A stretch of 24,627 bases of DNA from a virus. Shown piece after piece: positions 1 to 5,814 of the stretch (position 1 is the stretch's first letter; each line of letters opens with the position of its first letter). The DNA lies in IMG/VR virus record IMGVR_UViG_3300031758_000549, positions 1 to 24,627 of that record; one strand, written 5' to 3'. Below the pieces are notes generated by a model. The model saw only the letters and a list, made by a program, of their open reading frames with translations, was not told the origin of the DNA and did no database searches. Both the position numbers and the translations under genes were made by a program.

Positions 1-96
1 ATGGAATGGGCATTTCATAGAACGCCACCCTCTACCTGATGGTACACTACTTGCGCCGTAAGACACAAGTACCTTAGCAATTGGCGAATCAGACAT
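1..96 (-). CDS. DNA primase, CHC2 zinc-finger N-terminus (partial)
   Basis: The first 32 codons of a gene that runs off the left edge. ATG at 96 overlaps the stop (89-91) of the upstream nuclease-like gene, as usual in this operon. The peptide reads MSDSPIAKVLVSYG, then SGRGW, then MKCPFH. The arrangement 'YGA...GRGW.S..CPFH' matches the start of the CHC2 zinc finger of DnaG-like phage primases, where CPFH supplies the first Cys and the His. Such primases make RNA primers at the replication fork. The next gene upstream but two is a RecA/DnaB-like ATPase, so a primase fits. The zinc ligands downstream and the TOPRIM domain lie outside the window, so a primase-helicase or primase-polymerase fusion cannot be excluded. 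Confidence 0.75.
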   Translation of the reverse strand, partial: MSDSPIAKVLVSYGASSVPSGRGWRSMKCPFH

Positions 97-424
97 CAAG
101 TTCCCTTATTAAAGATAAGAACATATAAAATGGCATAGTTGCATACCATTCGCCAACATCTGTTGTTCCTTTTCTTTTGTGAACTACAGCACCTGTTACG
201 GCATTTGCGTTATCTACTTCAACTACTAACTCTTTAACCCAACCAGATAGTTCCATCTTTTTATGGTCTTTGACTTCAAAAACAACATCATCAATACCTG
301 AGATGTCACCCTTATCTAGACTTCCTTGTAAAGCACGGCGTTCTGCTTTAGGAAATCCATTGGCTTTAAGGTATTTAACTACAGCAGTTTCTGCAGCAGT
401 ACCTTTCTGTTTAGATTTACTCAT
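89..424 (-). CDS. Probable PD-(D/E)XK nuclease / Holliday junction resolvase-like protein
   Basis: 111 aa from the ATG at 424. An upstream in-frame GTG at 430 is possible, but the AGGTGA just before the ATG reads better as a ribosome site. The order of motifs suggests a small resolvase-type fold: GTAAETAVVKYL near residue 10 (helix with the conserved Glu), RALQGSLDKGDISGI in the middle (Asp of the PD motif), and VVFEVKDHK near residue 50 (E-x-K). This E...D...ExK order is the core of PD-(D/E)XK nucleases such as archaeal Hjc and many phage junction resolvases. It would cut branched or recombination DNA during replication. It lies between the ATPase and the primase in one operon. The exact substrate is inference; a structure-specific or VRR-NUC-like nuclease is an alternative. 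Confidence 0.6.
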   Translation of the reverse strand: MSKSKQKGTAAETAVVKYLKANGFPKAERRALQGSLDKGDISGIDDVVFEVKDHKKMELSGWVKELVVEVDNANAVTGAVVHKRKGTTDVGEWYATMPFYMFLSLIRELDV

Positions 425-509
425 CTTCACCTATATTCGATTCGTTATTGCAAGTGCAATACCACGTCTTAAGACATATATAACATTTGCCATCATTATC
501 CTTAGACAT
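417..509 (-). CDS. Tiny zinc-knuckle-like protein, 30 aa
   Basis: A hand-found ORF filling the apparent gap between the ATPase and nuclease genes. ATG at 509 overlaps the ATPase stop (502-504) by eight bases (ATGTCTAA), and its own stop (417-419) overlaps the next start (424). The peptide contains KCYICLKTWYCTC, that is CxxC then CxC, a plausible single metal site, followed by an acidic tail NIGEDE. One copy of the GTCTTAAGAC palindrome lies inside the gene and encodes part of ICLKT. Overlap at both ends and the four cysteines favour a real gene; function is unknown. Confidence 0.55.
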   Translation of the reverse strand: MSKDNDGKCYICLKTWYCTCNNESNIGEDE

Positions 510-1296
510 TAATCTCTCGGTCAATATCATCAAGGTTCATATATTCAGGATTAAACTTTAGATACACAGCATCAGTACCACTAGCATTTGCAGCACCATA
601 TCTATTCTTAACAGGTGATACAGCCATATCTCCTGCTGGTGTTATTGCCATTGTACAAATCAATGCTGGCATCTGTGAAACTTTACCTTGAATACTTGAA
701 CGTGGTGGACAAGGGTTTCCATCAAATGCTTCAGAGGTATGATGTAGTAAAAGAATTGCAGCGTTAGTATCTCTTGCTAAGAATTTGATTTCTTTCATAG
801 TAGAGCGCATCGCTGACCACTCTTCTCCACCACCATCTGAAATATCTACAAGGTTATCTAAAACAATTAGATGTGGATTCTGTCCGTGCACTTCTTCAAA
901 TGCTAAAACTTCTTCATCTAAATCTGTTAATGATGGGGCTGCTTCAAATGACCAAAAGATATGTTTAGCGTTCTTATTAATAATATCTTTAGCCCAAGAT
1001 TGTTCTTCTGAAAGTATTCTTTCTGCTTCATCTTGTGTCTTACTTGTAACCATAGAAAACAAACGCATACTCATTGTGTGTGCGCCAGTATCTGCTGAAA
1101 CATAAAGTGTTGGAACATTAGAACGAAGAGCAATAGCGAGGGCAAGAGTTGACTTGCCCACGCCTGGTGCTCCAGCAAACATTGAAACTTCAGAACGTCT
1201 AAGAATTATTTTCTTCTTCTCAAATGCTCTGAAGACAGGACGAAGAGGTTCCCCTCCTGCTTCAGTCTTGCCAATTGTTCTGCTGAGAGTTCTCAT
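502..1296 (-). CDS. RecA/DnaB-like ATPase (RepA-type replicative helicase or AAA_25 protein)
   Basis: 264 aa. A Walker A P-loop, AGAPGVGKST, is at residues 41-50, and a Walker B strand, HLIVLDN, at 142-148. LLLHHTSEA at 183-191 follows as the sensor-like strand with His-His, the pattern seen in RepA, RadA and DnaB-type RecA-fold ATPases. 'YVSADTGAHTMSMRL' at 65-79 resembles the strand and helix after Walker A in replicative helicases of phages. The protein likely unwinds or loads onto DNA at the phage fork and pairs with the primase two genes downstream. There is no DnaB N-terminal domain; the length suits the single-domain ATPases common in small actinophages. The start is three bases after the previous stop and has no strong ribosome site, so it is probably coupled to the upstream gene. 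A recombination mediator role is an alternative. Confidence 0.75.
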   Translation of the reverse strand: MRTLSRTIGKTEAGGEPLRPVFRAFEKKKIILRRSEVSMFAGAPGVGKSTLALAIALRSNVPTLYVSADTGAHTMSMRLFSMVTSKTQDEAERILSEEQSWAKDIINKNAKHIFWSFEAAPSLTDLDEEVLAFEEVHGQNPHLIVLDNLVDISDGGGEEWSAMRSTMKEIKFLARDTNAAILLLHHTSEAFDGNPCPPRSSIQGKVSQMPALICTMAITPAGDMAVSPVKNRYGAANASGTDAVYLKFNPEYMNLDDIDREINV

Positions 1297-1299
1297 TGT

Positions 1300-1686
1300 T
1301 TAGACCCAGCCTGGCTCTCCACGCTTAATCCAAATTGGTTCGCATTGGTCTGAAGTTCCTTTAGCAGATGGACACATCCACGCTTGCCAAGGTCCTTTAC
1401 CACTTGCTCCTGCTTTGTGTTTGCGTGTTCCGTGTTTGCAACTTGGTGATGGTGTACTTGGTGCAGCAACATTAATTGCTGTAACAGTTCCACCAACAGC
1501 ACTTGCAATTTCAGAAATAGACATTGGACTCATTACTTCTTCCAATGCACCAATAACTGATTCAACTTTTCCAGCAACAGCATCACTTACGTTTTTGCTG
1601 AAGGCTGACCAATCATCACCACGAACGGTAAGGATTGTTCCTTTCGGTGTCTTTACGTTTGCTACAAACGTTGACTCACTTGACAT
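1300..1686 (-). CDS. Unknown replication-operon protein with C-terminal Cys/His cluster
   Basis: 128 aa, not assigned to a family by name. The N-terminal half (STFVANVKTPKGTILTVRGDDWSAF) looks like two beta strands and a turn; a Ser/Ala/Val-rich middle follows. The C-terminal part has CKHGTRKHKAG, then QAWMCPSAKG, then QCEPIWIKRG: a C..H....C....C pattern likely to bind zinc. Start ATG 1686 overlaps the stop of the upstream nuclease fragment (1676-1678) by eleven bases and has AGGAGA in front. The place between nuclease and ATPase suggests a DNA-binding accessory, perhaps single-strand binding or helicase loading; that is inference only. Confidence 0.7.
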   Translation of the reverse strand: MSSESTFVANVKTPKGTILTVRGDDWSAFSKNVSDAVAGKVESVIGALEEVMSPMSISEIASAVGGTVTAINVAAPSTPSPSCKHGTRKHKAGASGKGPWQAWMCPSAKGTSDQCEPIWIKRGEPGWV

Positions 1687-2365
1687 TGATTACTTCTCCT
1701 AACGGAAGATGGTTCTTACCATCTACCCAATAGCAGTGCTCCTGATAGGAACACAGTTTACATCCCTCGAAGTTAGGCAGATATAAATTATTCTCTCTCG
1801 CTTTTTGAAAGAGACTAACCATTTCATCTAACTTTCTTAATGTAAATTTATCTAGGCTAGTAGGAATACTTGTGCTTCCTTGTCTAGCCATCCAGTATAC
1901 GCCGTAAGACGGACGTATTCCCAATGCACGTTCCATCATACAAGCATAAACTTGTAATTGTAAATCTGATTGTGGTGTTCTTATTCCTGTCTTAAGGTCT
2001 AAGATTACTAATTCACCTTCAGGTGTAACGAATACTCGGTCAATGGCACCTTTCATAAAGATGTCACCAATTTTAATTTCAATCATTAATTCAATGGCAG
2101 GTCTACCTTCAGGTGTTGTCCATAGTTTCCAACCTGAACCTTTACGCCACTCAACCCAGTTGTTTAAGAACGTTTTTCCATTCTCAAACCACCAATCATA
2201 GTTCTCACCATTAGGGTTAGCCTTAGTTGTTCTTGTTGATTGTCTAAATGAATCTTTAGGTATTAAGTCATAACTTCTGTCTTTAGATTCAAATGTCCAA
2301 GCGTCTGACCAAATCTTATTAATATCCAATTTGATTAAGCCTTTCTCTTGGAATAATTTTACCAT
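1676..2365 (-). CDS. Cas4/RecB-type PD-(D/E)XK nuclease, C-terminal fragment
   Basis: 229 aa carrying the catalytic half of a Cas4-like exonuclease: MKGAIDRVF at 104-112 (motif with the metal-binding Asp109), LVILDLKTG at 119-127 (Asp123-x-Lys125), QLQVYACMME at 136-145 (the QxxxY motif), then GCKLCSYQEHC at 201-211 with three cysteines that in this family join one N-terminal Cys to hold a 4Fe-4S cluster. The usual N-terminal segment with that Cys and the conserved His is absent here but is encoded at 2782-2991. Start ATG at 2365 lies inside the end of the intervening ORF, preceded by a weak AAGAAAG. Expected role: 5' or 3' end processing of DNA in recombination or replication. Whether the two pieces rejoin non-covalently is unknown. 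Confidence 0.8.
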   Translation of the reverse strand: MVKLFQEKGLIKLDINKIWSDAWTFESKDRSYDLIPKDSFRQSTRTTKANPNGENYDWWFENGKTFLNNWVEWRKGSGWKLWTTPEGRPAIELMIEIKIGDIFMKGAIDRVFVTPEGELVILDLKTGIRTPQSDLQLQVYACMMERALGIRPSYGVYWMARQGSTSIPTSLDKFTLRKLDEMVSLFQKARENNLYLPNFEGCKLCSYQEHCYWVDGKNHLPLGEVINVK

Positions 2366-2792
2366 AACTTTCTTGTATTCCTATGTTCCAACCGTCCTCG
2401 GCGCGTATCCAACCAAGCACTTCAACTTCTTTAAACTCTGGCGCAATAGCAATAGCACCAACAATTATTAAATCTCTGTTTAAATCTTTATGTCTTACGG
2501 CAGGACCAGATTTAGTTCTGACTCTTCTAACTTCAATGTTAGTTCCAACATCAGGAATAAATTTATTATTTTCGTGTTTACTTTCATCCCAAATAGATGC
2601 TGTCCAATATTGATTCATCGCTTTAGCAACTGCTAATTCGCATATAGCACTAGCAACTTGTGCTGTTCTATCATCTTCCATACGAGACCTATCGTAATAA
2701 GATGCATCAGATTTATCCCAGTTCGCTGTAAATCTTCTGATACCTATATAACTTGCGTATTCATATTCCCAAGGTTCAAGTTTAATTAACAT
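2319..2792 (-). CDS. ORF inserted between the two nuclease fragments; PD-(D/E)XK-like
   Basis: 157 aa in a third reading frame. It starts inside the end of the N-terminal nuclease fragment (ATGTTAATTAA overlap at 2782-2792, with GGGAGA in front) and ends 47 bases inside the C-terminal fragment. Visible features: MEDDRTAQVASAICELAVAKAM around 38-59 resembles the GExA helix of small nucleases; FIPDVGTNIEVRRVRTK at 78-94 gives D...E-x-R, a degenerate form of D-(E)xK; a strand-rich part with VEVLGWIRAEDG follows. I know similar stand-alone proteins in phages but no proven function. Its position, exactly where an intact nuclease gene should continue, suggests a mobile or homing-type insertion, though Arg replaces the catalytic Lys. 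An ordinary neighbour gene captured by rearrangement is the alternative. Confidence 0.7.
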   Translation of the reverse strand: MLIKLEPWEYEYASYIGIRRFTANWDKSDASYYDRSRMEDDRTAQVASAICELAVAKAMNQYWTASIWDESKHENNKFIPDVGTNIEVRRVRTKSGPAVRHKDLNRDLIIVGAIAIAPEFKEVEVLGWIRAEDGWNIGIQESYGKIIPRERLNQIGY

Positions 2793-2991
2793 TATTTTCT
2801 GTCTCCCATAATTCTAAATCATAGATTTCTGTTGCCTTGTGTACTGCTGAACCACCAAGATTCCAGATTGCTGGTTGCTCATCAACTTTTGCTATGCGTC
2901 CAAGATAGTACTGCCATCCACAGTTTAACCAAGTTGTTAATGATGAATATGAAACGTGTTCTGGTACTTGATGACCATTAATTTCTAACAT
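2782..2991 (-). CDS. Cas4/RecB-type nuclease, N-terminal fragment
   Basis: 69 aa from ATG 2991, which has GGAG at the proper distance (ggagataaaATG); a longer in-frame ORF reaching 3096 lacks such a site and would run through a hairpin. The peptide contains HVSYSSLTTWLNCGWQYYL, where Cys24 corresponds to the first ligand of the Cas4/AddB iron-sulfur cluster, and GGSAVHKATEIYD, where His51 corresponds to the conserved motif I His. The text then stops after LWETENNVN, just where the family continues into the segment found at the start of the 1676-2365 ORF (WSDAWTFE). It is the first gene of the leftward operon after the control region. Confidence 0.75.
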   Translation of the reverse strand: MLEINGHQVPEHVSYSSLTTWLNCGWQYYLGRIAKVDEQPAIWNLGGSAVHKATEIYDLELWETENNVN

Positions 2992-3022
2992 TTTATCTCC
3001 TGTCTCTTTGTCTCTAAGGATA

Positions 3023-3053
3023 GTCAGGGAGGGGGAGACAACCCTTCCCTGAC
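3023..3053 (-). promoter_or_regulatory. Long hairpin in the leader of the split-nuclease operon
   Basis: GTCAGGGA (3023-3030) pairs with TCCCTGAC (3046-3053), and one G:T and three G:C pairs extend the stem to about 12 bp with a seven-base loop. It sits about 30 bases upstream of the nuclease start on the minus strand. No T-run follows on either strand, so a leader structure or operator is likelier than a terminator. Confidence 0.5.
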
Positions 3054-3061
3054 CAAAGGAG

Positions 3062-3212
3062 GAAGTGCAAAACACTTCTAAGTAAAACAATACCAAAGGT
3101 TTATCATTTATGCAAACGCATAAATGATATTAATATAATTACTACTATAGTAGTTATATTATATTATATATATTAATACTATAGTATTTAATACTATAGT
3201 ATTTAATAATAT
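3062..3212. promoter_or_regulatory. Divergent AT-rich control region with stacked palindromes
   Basis: This stretch separates the leftward nuclease operon from the rightward lysozyme-like gene. It contains a hairpin GAAGTG/CACTTC (3062-3078), a near-perfect 12-bp stem with a four-base loop at 3102-3129 (arms ATCATTTATGC and GCATAAATGAT), the 14-bp palindrome ACTACTATAGTAGT (3141-3154), and two copies of AATACTATAGTATT (3175-3188 and 3190-3203) spaced by 15 bp. The shared core ACTATAGT suggests binding sites for a dimeric regulator. Many TATAAT-like strings allow promoters both ways, but I cannot pick one. An origin of replication is another possibility. Confidence 0.55.
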
Positions 3213-3312
3213 ATATCCCCACCCTGCCACCCTCTAGTTTAGTACTAGAACTTTAGGTTTGTCAAATCCCTAATGCTTGTGGTAAGGTGGTCCGTACGAA
3301 CAAAGGAGATAA

Positions 3313-3657
3313 ATGTTCATACCAATAATTCTTTTAAGTTTCCCTCCTGCTGTAATGTCGGAGCAAATAAAAGAATCTCCTGTCTTAAGTCGTGCTTATG
3401 TACGAGGTCAAGCAGAAGTTAAAGGTTGGACAGGTAATCAATGGAGTTGCCTTGATGAATTAGTTTGGCGTGAATCTAAGTGGAAGATAGACGCAGACAA
3501 TCCTAAATCATCTGCTTTTGGTTTATTCCAGATGTTAAAGACTCCCGAAGATACCGAAATCGAGGAGCAAACAAAACGAGGTTTAAGATATATCGAACAT
3601 AGATATAAAGAACCTTGTTCTGCCTTAAGACATCACGATAGAAGAAATTGGTACTAA
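3313..3657 (+). CDS. Lysozyme-like / lytic transglycosylase-type protein
   Basis: 114 aa, the only rightward gene in the early arm. The start has an ideal ribosome site (AAAGGAG, six bases, ATG). A short hydrophobic start (MFIPIILLSFPPAV) could be a signal or anchor segment. The body contains QWSCLDELVWRESKW (43-57), with Glu54 in the WRESKW context that holds the catalytic acid in transglycosylase-SLT folds, and SSAFGLFQML (66-75), the typical 'A-x-GLFQ' motif. RGLRYIEHRY near 89-98 matches the later 'G..YI..RY' helix. It would cleave peptidoglycan, either as an endolysin or during entry. It is short for an SLT domain, so it may be a minimal actinophage type. It ends convergently, overlapping the stop of the next leftward gene by four bases. 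Two variants of the CTTAAG palindrome lie inside it. Confidence 0.7.
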   Translation: MFIPIILLSFPPAVMSEQIKESPVLSRAYVRGQAEVKGWTGNQWSCLDELVWRESKWKIDADNPKSSAFGLFQMLKTPEDTEIEEQTKRGLRYIEHRYKEPCSALRHHDRRNWY

Positions 3658-3878
3658 TCCTCTAATTCTAATTTAGAATCTATTGGTATAGGTGGTGTTA
3701 CTGTTGCTCCACAAGACCAGCAATAAGCCCCTTGTAAGCCATATGCGTCTATTTCGTATGTCTCTGTATCAAAATGTACAGGAATCATAATCCACTCGCC
3801 ATCACACCTAGTGCATCGCGCACTAGGTATGTTGGTGAAATCTTCTTTATTCTTTTCCTTCTTCTTCTTCCACTTCAT
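3654..3878 (-). CDS. Small zinc-ribbon protein
   Basis: 74 aa from ATG 3878 (an in-frame TTG at 3881 is possible). After a basic start (MKWKKKKEKNKED) come ARCTRCDGEW and YCWSCGATVTP, two CxxC pairs about 28 residues apart, which is a classic zinc ribbon. The gene overlaps the end of the upstream gene by about 32 bases and its stop overlaps the convergent lysozyme-like gene. Function unknown; nucleic-acid binding is a reasonable guess from the ribbon and the basic tail. Confidence 0.65.
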   Translation of the reverse strand: MKWKKKKEKNKEDFTNIPSARCTRCDGEWIMIPVHFDTETYEIDAYGLQGAYCWSCGATVTPPIPIDSKLELED

Positions 3879-4131
3879 CAAGATTTAGCATATCCTCGTC
3901 TATTAAAATTGTTGTGGCATCAGCAAATTTCATAGCCAATGCACCAATAGTACCTATAATTAAAAGTCTAGTGTTATGACTGGTACTAGCATCTTGCCAA
4001 GTATCGTCATCTCTCACAAGTCCGTTAATTATATCTACAACATTTTCACTTTCTTCAACTGCTTCAACTACTTCTTTTTTAAATGCGCTGTTGATGAGTT
4101 CTTCAATACGATACTCGTTATTATCAGGCAA
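3847..4131 (-). CDS. Hypothetical acidic protein downstream of WhiB
   Basis: 94 aa. I chose TTG at 4131 because GAGGAG lies six bases before it and it overlaps the WhiB stop (4124-4126) by eight bases; the longer open frame to 4200 would cross 77 bases of WhiB without a ribosome site. The protein begins (M)PDNNEYRIEELINSAF, is mostly helical, has a hydrophobic stretch LLIIGTIGALAMKFADATTIL in the second half, and ends in DEVEEEEGKE. I do not recognise a family. Co-transcription with WhiB suggests an early accessory protein. Confidence 0.6.
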   Translation of the reverse strand: MPDNNEYRIEELINSAFKKEVVEAVEESENVVDIINGLVRDDDTWQDASTSHNTRLLIIGTIGALAMKFADATTILIDEDMLNLDEVEEEEGKE

Positions 4132-4459
4132 CCTCGTCTCCTCTCTTATCCCAAGAACCAAACGCATCTCGTTGCGCTGTATCAAATATCTCTGCAACAA
4201 TACCTAATTCTTTGCGTGCTCGTCTTCTCTCTGTATAGGTAGTTCCTCCCCATACTCCACGAACATCAACGTGTAAAGCGTATTCATAACATTGTCTTAA
4301 GACAGGACAATCTTGACAGTACGCCTTTTGCTCTGGCGCTATCTCTTCTCTTCTCCTATTTGAACCATAATTAAAGAACCAATCAGGGTCAGGGTGAGAT
4401 AAGCACTTCGCTGTTTCAAAGTATGGTGTTATATAGCGAGTACTGATTGGCTTTGCCAC
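4124..4459 (-). CDS. whiB: WhiB-family iron-sulfur transcription factor
   Basis: 111 aa, GTG start with GAGGAG eleven bases upstream. The four cluster cysteines are present: C19 (AKCLSHPDPDWFF), then C48 and C51 (AYCQDCPV), and C57 (LRQC), giving C-x28-C-x2-C-x5-C. The turn motif GVWGG is at 68-72 and is followed by the basic segment TERRRARKELG, the DNA-contacting part. WhiB proteins bind a 4Fe-4S cluster and the housekeeping sigma factor and change host or phage transcription; phage copies such as WhiBTM4 inhibit the host WhiB2 and septation. The gene overlaps its upstream neighbour by 31 bases. A perfect TGTCTTAAGACA palindrome lies at the VLRQ codons beside C51. This gene is the best evidence for an actinobacterial host. 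Confidence 0.95.
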   Translation of the reverse strand: MAKPISTRYITPYFETAKCLSHPDPDWFFNYGSNRRREEIAPEQKAYCQDCPVLRQCYEYALHVDVRGVWGGTTYTERRRARKELGIVAEIFDTAQRDAFGSWDKRGDEVA

Positions 4460-4923
4460 GATTTTGTAATCTCCTCTTCGATAGTGGTTTCGCCATTTCG
4501 TACTCGATAAATAATTGCGCCAAGGTCAATGATGTCACTCTTAACCCAGCGTTGTCTCTCATCATCACGACTTAAGACATAAAGAGATTTACTTGATGGG
4601 TCAAATATGTATGCGTATTCGGTACACATAACATCTTTGGATTCCCAAGTAATCCACAGTTCTTGTTTGTGTTGGCTAGGTATGCCATAGCCAGCGATAT
4701 GGTCGTCTTCTTCTTTAAGATAGTCAGGTCTTTCAAAACTAAGCGATGACCAACTAGGTTGCTCAAAGACTAGCGTTGATACGACATCATTTAAGTTATG
4801 TCTTAAGACTAACTCAATTAGAGTTGGAACCATATTGCTTGGGTATCCGTCCCAATGTACATATTTACCAATCCAAATATCTTCATCTCCAACTGTTCTT
4901 CCTACTACTGACCTTGTTGCCAT
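4429..4923 (-). CDS. Conserved actinophage protein of unknown function (HWDGYPS motif)
   Basis: 164 aa. The start has a strong site (AAGGAGG, eight bases, ATG). The N-terminal half has YVHWDGYPSNMVPTLIELV at 21-39; the string HWDGYPS followed by a helix is a recurring signature in phage and actinobacterial proteins of unknown role. The second half is rich in aromatic beta strands: ELWITWESKD, YAYIFDPSSKSLYVLSRDD. No catalytic motif is obvious. It directly precedes WhiB and overlaps it, so the two are translated together. Two palindrome variants occur, at VLRHN and VLSRDD. Confidence 0.75.
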   Translation of the reverse strand: MATRSVVGRTVGDEDIWIGKYVHWDGYPSNMVPTLIELVLRHNLNDVVSTLVFEQPSWSSLSFERPDYLKEEDDHIAGYGIPSQHKQELWITWESKDVMCTEYAYIFDPSSKSLYVLSRDDERQRWVKSDIIDLGAIIYRVRNGETTIEEEITKSWQSQSVLAI

Positions 4924-4924
4924 T

Positions 4925-5080
4925 TTATTTGCCTCCTTGTATTAAGTCAAACGATACCTTACCGATTGACTTTTCTTGCTCTAACTCTTCTTCTGTTGGC
5001 ACATAAGATAACTCTCTGATTATGTGCCTTAACATAGTTTCAATGCGTTCTAATCTTTGTTCAATCGTCATTGTCATCAT
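4925..5080 (-). CDS. Small coiled-coil protein
   Basis: About 51 aa if ATG 5080 is used; ATG 5077 or 5071 are equally possible, and the open frame upstream is the overlapping neighbour. The core TIEQRLERIETMLRHIIREL is an amphipathic helix suited to dimerisation, followed by an acidic segment (TEEELEQEKS). The stop is one base before the strong ribosome site and start of the next gene. Function unknown. Confidence 0.55.
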   Translation of the reverse strand: MMTMTIEQRLERIETMLRHIIRELSYVPTEEELEQEKSIGKVSFDLIQGGK

Positions 5081-5213
5081 CTCTGTCTGTGTCCCAATCC
5101 CACTCGTCAATCATTTGTTGTTTGTAATCTCGGTATGCTTCTGCTTCGCATATCTCGCAAAAGTTTCCCCAACTCCTACCGTGACAGGTGATTGCATTAT
5201 CTAAACTACTCAT
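5061..5213 (-). CDS. Tiny Cys/His protein with acidic tail, 50 aa
   Basis: Found by hand. ATG 5213 overlaps the stop of the 22-aa membrane peptide as ATGA, and the end overlaps the next gene. The sequence includes ITCHGRSWGNFCEICEAEA, so C..H...C..C, a possible zinc site, and ends in DEWDWDTDRDDDNDD, an extremely acidic tail. Acidic tails of this kind occur in DNA-mimic or protein-binding phage products, but no function can be assigned. Confidence 0.6.
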   Translation of the reverse strand: MSSLDNAITCHGRSWGNFCEICEAEAYRDYKQQMIDEWDWDTDRDDDNDD

Positions 5214-5278
5214 CGTTGCCCCCATACTAAATACATTAGCACAACGAATCCGATAGATATGATAAGTTCAACAATCAT
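5210..5278 (-). CDS. 22-aa single-span membrane peptide
   Basis: Found by hand. ATG 5278 overlaps the previous stop as ATGA, and its stop overlaps the next ATG as ATGA. The whole peptide MIVELIISIGFVVLMYLVWG is one transmembrane-length hydrophobic helix ending QR. The double ATGA coupling and the absence of any gap support translation. Possible roles are membrane regulator or host-envelope modifier; none is shown. Confidence 0.5.
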   Translation of the reverse strand: MIVELIISIGFVVLMYLVWGQR

Positions 5279-5370
5279 TTGTCGTCCTCACTTGTCTTGA
5301 AATCATCACGACAATCATCGCAATACTTACCACCAGTTTTTTCTTGATGTTCACATATCTCGCATAGCAT
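5275..5370 (-). CDS. 31-aa double-CxxC protein
   Basis: Found by hand. It starts one base after the stop of the upstream CxxC protein, with GGAG ten bases before the ATG (within that gene's last codons). The peptide has LCEICEHQEKTGGKYCDDC: two CxxC pairs separated by eleven residues, enough for one zinc site, then an acidic tail. It ends in ATGA overlap with the membrane peptide. Function unknown. Confidence 0.55.
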   Translation of the reverse strand: MLCEICEHQEKTGGKYCDDCRDDFKTSEDDK

Positions 5371-5371
5371 A

Positions 5372-5539
5372 TTATTTATCTCCTTCACAGTTAGAACATA
5401 TTGTAACTCCATTGTAAATATGTCCACCCTCTTCGTCAAGGTCTACAACATTAGAACAAGAACCACATTTAGTTATTGAATCTATATGTCTTAAGACATC
5501 AAGAGTTTCTGGCTTAAGTAGTTCTGCAATTGTTGGCAT
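5372..5539 (-). CDS. Small zinc-ribbon protein, 55 aa
   Basis: Start ATG 5539 forms a TAATG junction with the upstream stop; a TTG at 5554 is less likely. A helical start (MPTIAELLKPETLDVLRHID) is followed by KCGSCSNVVDL and ICSNCEGDK: two CxxC pairs 19 residues apart. A perfect 14-bp palindrome ATGTCTTAAGACAT at 5486-5499 encodes DVLRH. Function unknown. Confidence 0.65.
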   Translation of the reverse strand: MPTIAELLKPETLDVLRHIDSITKCGSCSNVVDLDEEGGHIYNGVTICSNCEGDK

Positions 5540-5814
5540 TAGTATGTTCCCCAATCTAATCCAGATACTTCTTCACCAAACTCATTTTCAAAGGTGAGTT
5601 CTTTCAATGGCACATTGAACTCCATTGAAATCTCATCTGTTAACCACGCGACCACATCATCTAGGTCTGGGTCTTCAATGTCCCACTCTTTCATACTTGC
5701 TACTGCTTTATCTACATCAAAGGTAACTAATCTAGTTACGATTAGTTTCTTTGGTAGTTTTATTTCAGCGTCAAGCGCAGGACTTGTTGTCATATCTTCT
5801 GACTTAAGACTCAT
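5539..5814 (-). CDS. Hypothetical early protein
   Basis: 91 aa from ATG 5814, which has GGAGG and AGGA in front; the open frame continues to TTG 5829 but that would skip the ribosome site. Sequence is mixed strands and helices, acidic: KLIVTRLVTFDVDKAVASM then WDIEDPDLDDVVAWLTDEI, then LTFENEFGEEVSG. No cysteine or catalytic motif. The N-terminus carries a palindrome variant (SLKS codons). Family not recognised. Confidence 0.65.
   Translation of the reverse strand: MSLKSEDMTTSPALDAEIKLPKKLIVTRLVTFDVDKAVASMKEWDIEDPDLDDVVAWLTDEISMEFNVPLKELTFENEFGEEVSGLDWGTY

Noticed and set aside
785-1105. Plus-strand ORF opposite the ATPase gene
   Set aside because: Shadow of the minus-strand ATPase, which has clear Walker motifs; no ribosome site.
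1293-1508. Minus-strand 71-aa Gln/His-rich ORF overlapping 1300-1686
   Set aside because: Low-complexity reading of another frame of the Cys/His protein gene, which has proper start coupling and motifs.
1676-2991. Intein or group I intron as the cause of the split nuclease
   Set aside because: The three ORFs are in different frames with their own starts and stops, so no in-frame intein. The interval is filled by coding sequence and I see no conserved intron core, though a computational check is still worth doing.
2782-3096. Longer 104-aa version of the N-terminal nuclease fragment
   Set aside because: The extra 35 residues run through the hairpin and lack a ribosome site; ATG 2991 has GGAG at the right distance and starts with the family pattern.
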